Shown here one piece after another: positions 1 to 6,571 of a stretch of 18,876 nt of DNA. This DNA comes from Prevotella sp. UBA1104. GTDB taxonomy: Bacteria; Bacteroidota; Bacteroidia; Bacteroidales; Bacteroidaceae. Location: positions 1-18,876 of the forward strand of contig DCBP01000105.1 of assembly GCA_002314055.1 (NCBI GenBank), in the 5' to 3' direction. Position 1 is the first letter of the stretch, and each line of letters begins with the position of its first letter. Made by a program: the position numbers and the translations under genes. The notes beneath the pieces were generated by a model, which worked only from the letters and a program-made list of their open reading frames with translations, searched no databases and had not been told where the DNA came from.

Positions 1-15
1 TTCATTTCTTATCCC

Positions 16-114
16 GAGATGCAGCTTATATTATGCAAATATAATGCAAATCGAATGCAATATAATCCAAACTCGTTTGGATTTATTGCTGAGATGCAGC
101 TTATATTATGCAAA
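16..114 (-). repeat. Direct repeat pair (24 bp, 75 bp apart) with promoter-like ends
   Basis: The same 24 bases (GAGATGCAGC... ending ...TATGCAAA) occur exactly at 16-39 and 91-114. Read on the minus strand, each copy directly follows a TAnn element that completes a Bacteroidota -7 box: TACCTTTG at 118-111 and TATATTTG at 43-36. Each copy would therefore be a -7 box plus the first transcribed bases. Between the copies lie further TGCAAAT/TGCAATA variants (45-62) and a small perfect hairpin (64-83). The repeat is seen directly; its promoter role is inferred from the consensus. Confidence 0.8.
64..83. repeat. Perfect 8-bp inverted repeat between the two direct repeats
   Basis: AATCCAAA (64-71), a CTCG loop (72-75) and TTTGGATT (76-83) form a perfect hairpin or operator-like palindrome. 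It sits in the spacer between the two promoter-like repeat copies and would lie in the 5' leader of the leftward transcript. There is no T-run long enough to call it a terminator. Confidence 0.6.
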
Positions 115-141
115 GGTACGTTAAAGGATAGAGAAAACAAA
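111..141 (-). promoter_or_regulatory. Leftward Bacteroidota-type promoter
   Basis: On the minus strand the sequence reads TTTG (141-138), 19 bases, then TACCTTTG (118-111). This is an exact match to the Bacteroidota primary sigma pattern TTTG-N19-TAnnTTTG. Transcription would start near position 104 and run out of the left edge, so an unseen minus-strand gene probably lies upstream of the window. It is the best promoter match on the minus strand. Confidence 0.6.
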
Positions 142-203
142 ACAAAATGGAACTAAAAGTCAATGCTTTTTATGTCTGTAAGCCGGAAAATACGTTGTCA
201 GTC

Positions 204-234
204 TTGCATGATATGCAAAAAGTGAGTACCTTAG
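204..234 (+). promoter_or_regulatory. Probable promoter of the UbiA-HAD pair
   Basis: TTG at 204-206, 20 bases, then TACCTTAG at 227-234. This fits the Bacteroidota -33/-7 layout with one mismatch in the -7 box (TTAG for TTTG). The predicted start, near 240, would leave a leader of about 20 bases before the ATG at 263. Together with the leftward promoter it makes this a divergent control region. Confidence 0.45.
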
Positions 235-262
235 CACACTATTTTTCTATACATTATATAAT

Positions 263-1147
263 ATGAGTATAAAAAGTATATTAAAGATAATACGTCCGCA
301 GCAGTGGATAAAAAACGTATTCGTTCTTGTTCCGCTGTTCTTCGGTGGTAGTCTACTCGACTCTTCCGATATCCTGGCGTCGGCAATAGCCTTCGCTGCT
401 TTCAGTTTCATTGCCTCGTCGATATACTGTTTAAACGATATCGTAGACGTGGCAGACGACCGACGGCATCCCGTGAAGTGTCATCGCCCTATAGCTTCAG
501 GAGCGATAAGCATACCGCAGGCGTATATGATGATGGCAGTTATGATAGTCATGAGCTTTGGCTCTGCGGCATTGCTTGGAGAAAATGCCGTGAAGCTTTC
601 GGCAGTGCTTGCCGTGTATCTGTTGCTCAACGTGGCATACTGTCTGATTCTCAAGCGGCATGCCATAGTCGACGTGTGTGTCATTGCCTTTGGCTTCGTA
701 CTTCGTCTGCTTGCCGGGGGTGTGGCTACAGAAATAGAGCTGAGCAATTGGATTGTGCTTATGACCTTCCTCCTGACGCTCTTCCTCTCGCTTGCAAAAC
801 GCCGCGACGATGTGCTCAGGATGAATCAGACCGGTCATGCACCGCGACGGAACACTATTCGGTACAATCTGGAATTCATAAATCAGGCAATTACGATAAC
901 GGCAACCGTTACATTGGTATGTTATATAATGTATACGGTATCACCAGACGTGGAAGCGAGAATCGGAACACGATATTTGTATCTTACAACCGTTTTTGTC
1001 TTGCTTGGCATATTGCGCTATCTCCAGCTTACACTTGTCGACAACAAGAGTGGCGATCCGACAAAGACGATGCTTCGCGACCGTTTCCTGCAAGTCGTGG
1101 TAGTGTTGTGGCTGCTTGCTTTTCTGTTTATAATATATGTGATATGA
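263..1147 (+). CDS. UbiA-family prenyltransferase, polyprenyl-phosphate phosphoribosyltransferase-like
   Basis: A 294-residue, almost wholly hydrophobic protein with about eight to nine predicted membrane helices, the usual length for UbiA enzymes. The first Asp-rich motif is N58-D59-xx-D62-xxx-D66, followed by RRHPVKCHRPIASG. That HPxKxxRPIASG signature is the form seen in decaprenyl-phosphate phosphoribosyltransferases (mycobacterial Rv3806c type) rather than in quinone or heme UbiA enzymes. A second active-site region, LAKRRDD, lies at 177-183. The family member named moves 5-phosphoribose from PRPP to a polyprenyl phosphate in the inner membrane. The stop overlaps the start of the HAD phosphatase gene (ATGA), which suggests translational coupling. 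The substrate assignment rests on motif recognition; a different sugar phosphate or lipid acceptor is possible. Confidence 0.85.
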   Translation: MSIKSILKIIRPQQWIKNVFVLVPLFFGGSLLDSSDILASAIAFAAFSFIASSIYCLNDIVDVADDRRHPVKCHRPIASGAISIPQAYMMMAVMIVMSFGSAALLGENAVKLSAVLAVYLLLNVAYCLILKRHAIVDVCVIAFGFVLRLLAGGVATEIELSNWIVLMTFLLTLFLSLAKRRDDVLRMNQTGHAPRRNTIRYNLEFINQAITITATVTLVCYIMYTVSPDVEARIGTRYLYLTTVFVLLGILRYLQLTLVDNKSGDPTKTMLRDRFLQVVVVLWLLAFLFIIYVI

Positions 1148-1743
1148 TGAAAAAGATATATGCATTCGATTTCGACGGAACGTTGACAACGCGAGATTCG
1201 CTGATTGCTTTTCTTGTCTTCGCTTTCGGATGGAAGGAGCTCCTCAGATGCTTCTCCCTGCATCTGCCGTTGTTGCTTGCCATGAAGTTTGGCATTATAG
1301 ACAGCGGTAAAGTGAAGGAACGCATCTTCGCCTGGTATTTCAAAGGTATGCCAAAAGATATGTTTGATGATCTCTGTCGACGGTTTGCCGCATCCAATAA
1401 AGGCATTGTGCGCCCAAAAGGTATGGAGAAGATTCGGCAGATTCTCTCCGAGCCGGACACTACGGTGATGATAGTCAGTGCGAGCATCAACAATTGGGTT
1501 GCTCCTTTCTTTACGGAGTTTCCGCAGATAGAAATCTTCTGCACGAGAATTGAGACGAAGAATGGAGCTCTCACAGGCAGGTTCCTTTCTGCCAATTGCC
1601 GTTGCAAGGAGAAAGTAAGACGTATTCTTGCTCTCCACCCCGACCGCCGTTCCTATTGGCTCACGGCTTTTGGCGATAGCAGTGGTGATATCGAGATGCT
1701 CAACTTTGCCGATGAAGGTTTCTACAAGCCTTTCAGAAATTAG
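1144..1743 (+). CDS. HAD-IB family phosphatase
   Basis: A 199-residue protein starting at the ATG that overlaps the upstream TGA (ATGA); a second ATG follows immediately at 1147. The frame stays open further upstream, but only as an out-of-frame shadow of the UbiA gene. All HAD motifs are present: FDFDGT with nucleophile D9 and acid D11, VSAS with S112, the lysine of KVRR at K157, and GDSSGD with D178 and D182. The ending YKPFR and the length fit the HAD-IB (SerB-like/CicA-like) group. These enzymes remove phosphate from small or lipid-linked substrates. Coupling to the phosphoribosyltransferase suggests it may dephosphorylate polyprenyl-phosphoryl-5-phosphoribose; mycobacteria are thought to use an unrelated PAP2-type protein for this step. 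Family is confident, substrate is inferred. Confidence 0.85.
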   Translation: MMKKIYAFDFDGTLTTRDSLIAFLVFAFGWKELLRCFSLHLPLLLAMKFGIIDSGKVKERIFAWYFKGMPKDMFDDLCRRFAASNKGIVRPKGMEKIRQILSEPDTTVMIVSASINNWVAPFFTEFPQIEIFCTRIETKNGALTGRFLSANCRCKEKVRRILALHPDRRSYWLTAFGDSSGDIEMLNFADEGFYKPFRN

Positions 1744-1762
1744 ATTATAGGGCTATTTTGAG

Positions 1763-1834
1763 TTCTCGAAGCTCTCCAACTTCTCCAATTTCTCGAATTT
1801 CTCAGATTTCTCCGAGTCCTCCGAGTCCTTCCAA
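1763..1834. repeat. Degenerate 9-bp tandem repeat, eight units
   Basis: Eight contiguous 9-base units fill most of the gap between the HAD gene and the next gene: TTCTCGAAG, CTCTCCAAC, TTCTCCAAT, TTCTCGAAT, TTCTCAGAT, TTCTCCGAG, TCCTCCGAG, TCCTTCCAA. All fit the pattern TTCTCCRAN with drift. The plus strand is strongly pyrimidine-rich. The unit is a multiple of three, and the minus strand reads as an S/E/K-rich string without stops. Role unknown; it lies in the likely leader of, or read-through into, the gene at 1859. Confidence 0.75.
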
Positions 1835-1858
1835 AATAAAAAATAAAACAACAACAAT

Positions 1859-3325
1859 ATGAACAATCCCATCCCAGAATTCAAGAACATAATAATCCAA
1901 ATTTTCAGAATGTTCCGCGTCAAGCGGCATGAAGCACTTCCGGCAGCCATTGCCACAATAGTTTATGCCGTTCTTAACGCTCTTGTCATCCTTAAATATG
2001 CCGACAAGTTCATGCAGCCAACCAGGGCTGCATGGTCGTTGTTCGTGAAAAACTTCGGAATATCAGGATTCGACCCCATAACATATATTGTAATTACCAG
2101 GTGGAGTCCCGACTATAATATCTTCCGCCATCCGTTACTGGCATTCTTCGTTTATCCATTGTCGCTGCTCGACGGTTGGCTGATTAGTGCTACGGGAGTG
2201 AATCTCGTGCAATATATCGTAGCTATAATACTGCTCTTCCTTGTGTTCTATTCCTTTATCTTCGTGATGAGGATATGCCGCGACATTATAGGATTGAAGG
2301 GGTTGGATTCAATATTGCTTGCTTCGTTGCTCTTCAGCTTTTCGTATGTTACGGTGTCGTATATCGTGCCCGACCATTTCGCCCCATCGATGTTCATGCT
2401 TCTCATGGCTCTTTATGTTTGCGGAGTAAAGTTGCGCGATAAAAAGCGACTCGACGGCTGGCAGACGATGCTCATGTTTCTCTTTACTGCCGGTATCACA
2501 CTGAGCAACGGCATTAAGATATTTATCGATGCTCTCTTTGTCGACGGCAAGCGCTTCTTCCGCCCAAGATACCTTCTCTTTGCCGTATTGATACCTTCGG
2601 CAGTTATTTGGGGCGTTGCCCGTTGGGAATATGCATATTTCAAATTTCCGGAAGCTAAGCACCGTGCTGAACTGAAAAAGAAAAAGAGCGATGAACAGAA
2701 GGCTAAGGACTTTGCTCTGTTCCGCGACACTACGAGTCTTACTGACTCTGTTGAGATTCAGAAGGCTTTCGACGGAATGATGAAAAAGAGAATCAGGGCT
2801 AAGTATATAGCAGACCATAAACAACCGGGCTGGACGCATAAAGGAAAACCTATAGCTAACGGCGAATTCTCAAGTTGGACAGACATCTCTACACCGCGCT
2901 GGGATTCTGCCGTAGAGAATCTCTTCGGCGAGTCTATACAGTTGCATCCCGATCAATTGCTTGGCGACACGCTGCGTGGCAGACTAGTTCTTGTATATTA
3001 TAACAACTGGCTTAACTATTGTGTGGAATTTATTGTCGTGGCTCTGTTCCTGTTCGGTATATGGATGGGCAGAAGAAGCAAGTTCCTGTGGATGGCAATG
3101 TGTGGCTTTGGTTTCGATATGTTTATACACTTGCTACTCGGTTTCGGACTTAACGAGGTGTATATCATGGGTGCCCATTGGCTTTTTGTTATCCCTATCG
3201 CCATGGCGTACATGCTGAAACGGCTCGATGGTAGGAAACTCACTGCCGTGCGTTCGCTGATAGTCATCTTGACCATCTATCTGCTTGCATGGAATATTCC
3301 GCTTATTGTGGAATTCCTGATGTAG
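1859..3325 (+). CDS. Multi-pass membrane protein, GT-C-like (DUF6080-type)
   Basis: A 488-residue integral membrane protein. Hydrophobic helices occupy roughly residues 25-45, 95-150, 155-185, 200-225 and 235-255. A charged soluble loop spans about 257-382 (many K, E, R and W residues), and further helices run from 383 to 488. The segment after the first helix contains FDPITY, SPDYN and RHPLL, placed where GT-C enzymes have their first periplasmic loop with catalytic acids. I recognise the overall pattern as the Bacteroidales family labelled DUF6080, but only by memory. Coming after a phosphoribosyltransferase and a phosphatase, it could use a polyprenyl-phosphate sugar as donor in the periplasm. 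The long loop placed late in the chain is less usual for GT-C proteins, so a flippase or polymerase role is an alternative. Confidence 0.7.
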   Translation: MNNPIPEFKNIIIQIFRMFRVKRHEALPAAIATIVYAVLNALVILKYADKFMQPTRAAWSLFVKNFGISGFDPITYIVITRWSPDYNIFRHPLLAFFVYPLSLLDGWLISATGVNLVQYIVAIILLFLVFYSFIFVMRICRDIIGLKGLDSILLASLLFSFSYVTVSYIVPDHFAPSMFMLLMALYVCGVKLRDKKRLDGWQTMLMFLFTAGITLSNGIKIFIDALFVDGKRFFRPRYLLFAVLIPSAVIWGVARWEYAYFKFPEAKHRAELKKKKSDEQKAKDFALFRDTTSLTDSVEIQKAFDGMMKKRIRAKYIADHKQPGWTHKGKPIANGEFSSWTDISTPRWDSAVENLFGESIQLHPDQLLGDTLRGRLVLVYYNNWLNYCVEFIVVALFLFGIWMGRRSKFLWMAMCGFGFDMFIHLLLGFGLNEVYIMGAHWLFVIPIAMAYMLKRLDGRKLTAVRSLIVILTIYLLAWNIPLIVEFLM

Positions 3326-3402
3326 AATTTATTTTATTCGCGTTAAAATCTCTTAAATAACCAAAGGCCTTGTATCAAATGTATATGAAATTTCGTCTAA
3401 TG

Positions 3403-3410
3403 TATGTTTG
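3403..3410 (+). promoter_or_regulatory. Candidate -7 box for the outer-membrane receptor gene
   Basis: TATGTTTG fits TAnnTTTG and lies about 70 bases before the chosen start at 3479. No good TTTG is present at the expected upstream spacing, so support is weak. If the box is used, the in-frame ATG at 3404 falls inside it and cannot be the start codon. Confidence 0.35.
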
Positions 3411-3478
3411 ATGCAGGGTATTGCAGCGTTTTATTGTGTTGCGAGGCTGCTTTATGTTTAATATATAATAGGTTATTA

Positions 3479-6019
3479 ATGAGGTTAAGAAGATTAATGC
3501 TTTTTATTGTCTTGGCTGTTGTTTCGGTTGTAGGAACAATGGCGCAAGGCAATAATTTTTCCTATAAAGTTATAGGTGAGGTTGCCGACTCAATAAACGG
3601 CAAGGGTGAACCGTATGCTACAATCGGCATCTATCGCCAAGGCGAGGAGAGCGGCAAACCTGTTGCTATGGCGGTTACGGATATTAACGGCAAATTCTGC
3701 GTTGCCTCTAAAGGCGAGGGTAAATATGTCTTTACTGTCAGCTCCATGGGGCGAAACACTATTCGCCGGGAGTTTTATGTCTCTTCGAGTTCTAAGGTGA
3801 TAGAAATGGGACGACTGCTCGTCTCCGACAGTAAGACGGAACTTCAGGGCGTGGAGGTTGTTGCCTATAAACCACTGGTGAAAGCTGATATCGACAAACT
3901 GACGTATAGTGTGGAGGATGATCCGGAGTCGAAGGTGAACACAGTTATGGACATGTTGAAAAAGGTTCCTATGGTTAGTGTCGACGGACAGGACAATATC
4001 AAGGTGAACGGCAGTTCTTCGTTCAAGGTGTATGTAAACGGCAAACCTAACAATATGATGACAAACAACCCGAAGGAGGTGTTGAAAAGTATGCCGGCTT
4101 CGAGCATCAAGAAAATTGAGGTGATAACAAATCCAGGTCCGAAGTATGATGCTGAGGGCGTGGGCGGCATCCTCAACATTATCACCGAAGGCAAAGGTCC
4201 GGAGGGCTACTCGGCAACCATTTCCCTTCGCGGTCACAACAAGGGCGGTGGCGGAGGTGTCTTCGCTACGGTGAAGAAAGGTAAGCTGACGGTGAGTGCC
4301 AACTACAACAACAGTTTTCAGAATAATGGAAAACAGAGCAGCAACAGTGAGCAACAGACGCTTGATGATAATGGCGAGGTGGCAAGGGTGACGGAAATCA
4401 GTAATTTCTCCAAGCCAAAGAGCCAATGGCATGGCGGTAGTATTGAGGCGAGTTATGAAATTGACACCCTGCGCCTAATTTCGGCATCGCTTTGGATGAA
4501 CAGCTATCGCAGTAGACAGAATGACAGCGGCATCACACGCTCGTATGTTCCTTCGGCAGCGTCAGACCTATACAGATATTCTCGCTTCAACAATAATAGA
4601 GGAAACTATACGAGCATCAGCGGTGGTATCGACTATCAGCGTTCGTTCAAGAACGTGAAAGACCGTCTGCTTACTCTCTCTTATCGTATTGAGACGGATC
4701 CTAATACGAGCAAAACAAGACTTTCCTACTCTGATATGTATGCCGATGAGACATGGTTTGATTATCTGCACCGCATCAAGAACCAGAATGTTGACGGAGA
4801 GCAGAGCAGTACGGAACAGACTTTCCAGTTGGATTATACCACTCCGTTTGCCAAATATCACACTCTTGAAACCGGAGCGAAATATATTCTCCGGCAGAAT
4901 AAGTCGACTAATGATAAATATGACATCGCGACCGACGGCACTGGCGAACCGGCATACGATGCCGACAACAGTTCGCATTTCAAGCACTGCAATGATATCT
5001 TTGCTGCCTATCTCGGCTATGGACTGGCTCTGAACAAATGGTCGGCAAGGCTCGGACTGCGCTATGAGCATACTTTGCAGAAGGTGGAATATCTGTTAGG
5101 CAAGGGCTCTGACTTCTCCAAAAACTTCGACGACCTCGTGCCGTCGGCTAAGCTCGGATATAAGTTTACCGATATGATGAACCTCTCGCTGTCTTACAAG
5201 ATGCGCATCAGCCGTCCGGGTATATGGTATCTCAATCCGTATCTCGACGACAACAATCTGGAGAATATCAGTCAGGGAAACTCAAATCTTGACTCGGAAA
5301 AGACCCATTCTTTCGATTTGCAGTTCAGTAGCTTCGGACAAAAGCTGAACCTCTCGCTTACTACCGGTTATAGCTTTACAAACAACAGCATCGAGAGCGT
5401 GTCGCGAATGGTAGACGACAATACTATCTCCGGACTGGAGAATCCGACAGGCAAGCAGGTTAGATATACCACCTATTATAATATAGGAAAGACTCAAAAC
5501 TTCAATATCAGCGGTTATGTAAACTGGACTCCGTTTACAAATACCCGACTTACGGTGAATGCATGGGGTGGATATGCCCACATGAGCGACGGACAGACGC
5601 TGAAGAATCACGGATGGAACATGTCGGTTTGGGCTAATGCGCAGCAGACCATCGCCAAGACGTGGACGCTTTCGGTTTCTATGTATATGAACACACCAAA
5701 TGTGACTCTCCAGGGTAAGGATGGCAAATACTACAGTCACGACATTTCCATAACAAAGAAAATGCTCAACGACCGTCTGAACATAACGTTTGCTGCGGGA
5801 AATCCTTTCAAAAAATACTTCACCTATCGCCAAACTGTGGCCGGCGAGAATTTCAAGAGCAAAGGTACACTTAAATTCGACCAGCAGTGGTTTGCACTTG
5901 CCGTGAGCTACCGTATCGGAAAACTTGAAGATGGAGTGAAGAAGGCATCGCGAACCATAGAGAACGATGATGTTATGCAAGGTGGAAAGAGCCAAGGCGG
6001 AAACGGAAAGGGACAGTAG
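3479..6019 (+). CDS. TonB-dependent-receptor-like outer-membrane beta-barrel protein
   Basis: An 846-residue protein from the ATG at 3479. An earlier in-frame ATG at 3404 would add a Cys-rich stretch and bury the signal peptide. From 3479 the N-terminus is a clean signal peptide (MRLRR, hydrophobic core, cleavage after GTMAQ at about 23). Next come a carboxypeptidase-regulatory-like domain (about 28-105), a plug-like domain (about 135-238; VYVNGKP, IKKIEVITNP, GVGGILNIIT) and a long beta-barrel to the end, closing with AVSYRIGK. This matches the outer-membrane beta-barrel family common in Bacteroidota rather than a SusC-type transporter. No SusD partner gene follows. A hydrophilic Gly/Lys-rich tail (GGKSQGGNGKGQ) extends past the last strand. 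The ligand is unknown; import or surface assembly is plausible. Confidence 0.85.
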   Translation: MRLRRLMLFIVLAVVSVVGTMAQGNNFSYKVIGEVADSINGKGEPYATIGIYRQGEESGKPVAMAVTDINGKFCVASKGEGKYVFTVSSMGRNTIRREFYVSSSSKVIEMGRLLVSDSKTELQGVEVVAYKPLVKADIDKLTYSVEDDPESKVNTVMDMLKKVPMVSVDGQDNIKVNGSSSFKVYVNGKPNNMMTNNPKEVLKSMPASSIKKIEVITNPGPKYDAEGVGGILNIITEGKGPEGYSATISLRGHNKGGGGGVFATVKKGKLTVSANYNNSFQNNGKQSSNSEQQTLDDNGEVARVTEISNFSKPKSQWHGGSIEASYEIDTLRLISASLWMNSYRSRQNDSGITRSYVPSAASDLYRYSRFNNNRGNYTSISGGIDYQRSFKNVKDRLLTLSYRIETDPNTSKTRLSYSDMYADETWFDYLHRIKNQNVDGEQSSTEQTFQLDYTTPFAKYHTLETGAKYILRQNKSTNDKYDIATDGTGEPAYDADNSSHFKHCNDIFAAYLGYGLALNKWSARLGLRYEHTLQKVEYLLGKGSDFSKNFDDLVPSAKLGYKFTDMMNLSLSYKMRISRPGIWYLNPYLDDNNLENISQGNSNLDSEKTHSFDLQFSSFGQKLNLSLTTGYSFTNNSIESVSRMVDDNTISGLENPTGKQVRYTTYYNIGKTQNFNISGYVNWTPFTNTRLTVNAWGGYAHMSDGQTLKNHGWNMSVWANAQQTIAKTWTLSVSMYMNTPNVTLQGKDGKYYSHDISITKKMLNDRLNITFAAGNPFKKYFTYRQTVAGENFKSKGTLKFDQQWFALAVSYRIGKLEDGVKKASRTIENDDVMQGGKSQGGNGKGQ

Positions 6020-6076
6020 ACGAATTTTGATAACAACTCCAGTTTCTGTTTTCAAAACAAAAAACTCGCAAAAAAC

Positions 6077-6107
6077 TTGCACATTATATTTTTAGTAAGT
6101 AATTTTG
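6077..6107 (+). promoter_or_regulatory. tRNA-Pro promoter
   Basis: TTG at 6077-6079, 20 bases, then TAATTTTG at 6100-6107, a full TAnnTTTG match. The predicted start near 6114 is about 35 bases before the mature tRNA. It lies between the receptor gene's stop and the tRNA, with no other gene to serve. Confidence 0.6.
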
Positions 6108-6148
6108 CACCCGCTTTCGGATGGGAAATACCCTTAGAAAGCGGTAAT

Positions 6149-6222
6149 CGGGATGTAGCGCAGTTGGTTAGCGTACACGTCTGGGGGGCGTGTGGTCGCT
6201 GGTTCGAGTCCAGTCATCCCGA
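6149..6222 (+). tRNA. tRNA-Pro (anticodon GGG)
   Basis: A full cloverleaf can be folded by eye. The acceptor arm is CGGGATG with CATCCCG, giving the C1-G72 pair and discriminator A73 typical of bacterial tRNA-Pro. The D stem is GCGC/GCGT, the anticodon stem CACGT/GCGTG, and the 7-base loop CTGGGGG has anticodon GGG at 6183-6185. The T arm is GCTGG, TTCGAGT, CCAGT. The gene is 74 bases long and CCA is not encoded. It reads proline codons CCC and CCU. A promoter lies upstream and a strong terminator downstream, so it appears to be a monocistronic tRNA gene. Confidence 0.97.
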
Positions 6223-6239
6223 CGGATTTTTATAATTGT

Positions 6240-6283
6240 AAAGGGGAGTAGGTTTTCCATATTATACCTATTCCCCTTTTTTT
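6240..6283 (+). terminator. Rho-independent terminator of the tRNA gene
   Basis: AAGGGGAGTAGG (6241-6252) pairs with CCTATTCCCCTT (6267-6278) through 12 bp with a single G-T wobble. The loop is 14 bases and a run of seven T begins at 6277. It lies 18 bases after the tRNA. From here to about 6457 the sequence is AT-rich with no gene or convincing structure. Confidence 0.85.
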
Positions 6284-6457
6284 ATATTGTATCTACTCTG
6301 CCTCCAGAGGAAGAGGGGAAGATATAAATCCGAAAGTTAAGTTTTTTATTAGTTTAAAGAACCAAAAGCGAATTTTTTTTAGTCTGTATTATTGTATAGT
6401 GTACTTTTTTTACCCCATTTAATTATAATTAGCTAATTTATTTTAATTTTCTATGAC

Positions 6458-6482
6458 GATATGAAATTAATTCATATCTTTG
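6458..6482 (+). promoter_or_regulatory. Promoter -7 box overlapped by a palindrome, upstream of the 1130-residue secreted protein
   Basis: TATCTTTG at 6475-6482 is a full TAnnTTTG match, putting the start near 6489 and leaving a leader of about 83 bases. A perfect 8-bp inverted repeat, GATATGAA (6458-6465) and TTCATATC (6471-6478) around ATTAA, overlaps the first half of the -7 box. No TTTG is found at the -33 spacing. An operator for a repressor, or a site that substitutes for the missing -33 element, would fit this layout; that is inference. Confidence 0.6.
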
Positions 6483-6571
6483 CAAAAATAAAACAGAATC
6501 GTTGAAAAACAGTGTTTTGAACAGTTAAAGAGAAAAATATAGATCAATTACTAATTTTATAAACAAAGCCA

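Noticed and set aside
1..141. CRISPR array or leader at the left edge
   Set aside because: There are only two 24-bp copies with a 51-base spacer that itself contains related motifs and a hairpin; the -7 boxes explain the repeats better.
478..1143. Open frame extending the HAD gene 222 codons upstream
   Set aside because: It runs out of frame through the UbiA gene, is rich in Cys, Arg and Ser without domain sense, and the HAD fold begins exactly at the ATGA overlap.
1753..1956. 67-residue minus-strand frame with a hydrophobic segment and an E/K-rich tail
   Set aside because: The tail is simply the 9-bp repeat read in antisense, and the frame overlaps the start of the membrane protein gene. 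No promoter was found, so it is kept only as a note in the repeat finding.
3590..4432. 280-codon minus-strand open frame under the outer-membrane receptor gene
   Set aside because: His- and Arg-rich shadow of the receptor coding strand, with no signal or domain.
3479..6019. SusC-type polysaccharide utilisation locus
   Set aside because: The receptor is shorter than SusC proteins, lacks their signature regions by eye, and no SusD or glycoside hydrolase gene is adjacent.
6149..6300. tRNA-Pro as an integration site for a mobile element
   Set aside because: No repeat of the tRNA 3' end, integrase or other mobile gene is seen within the window.
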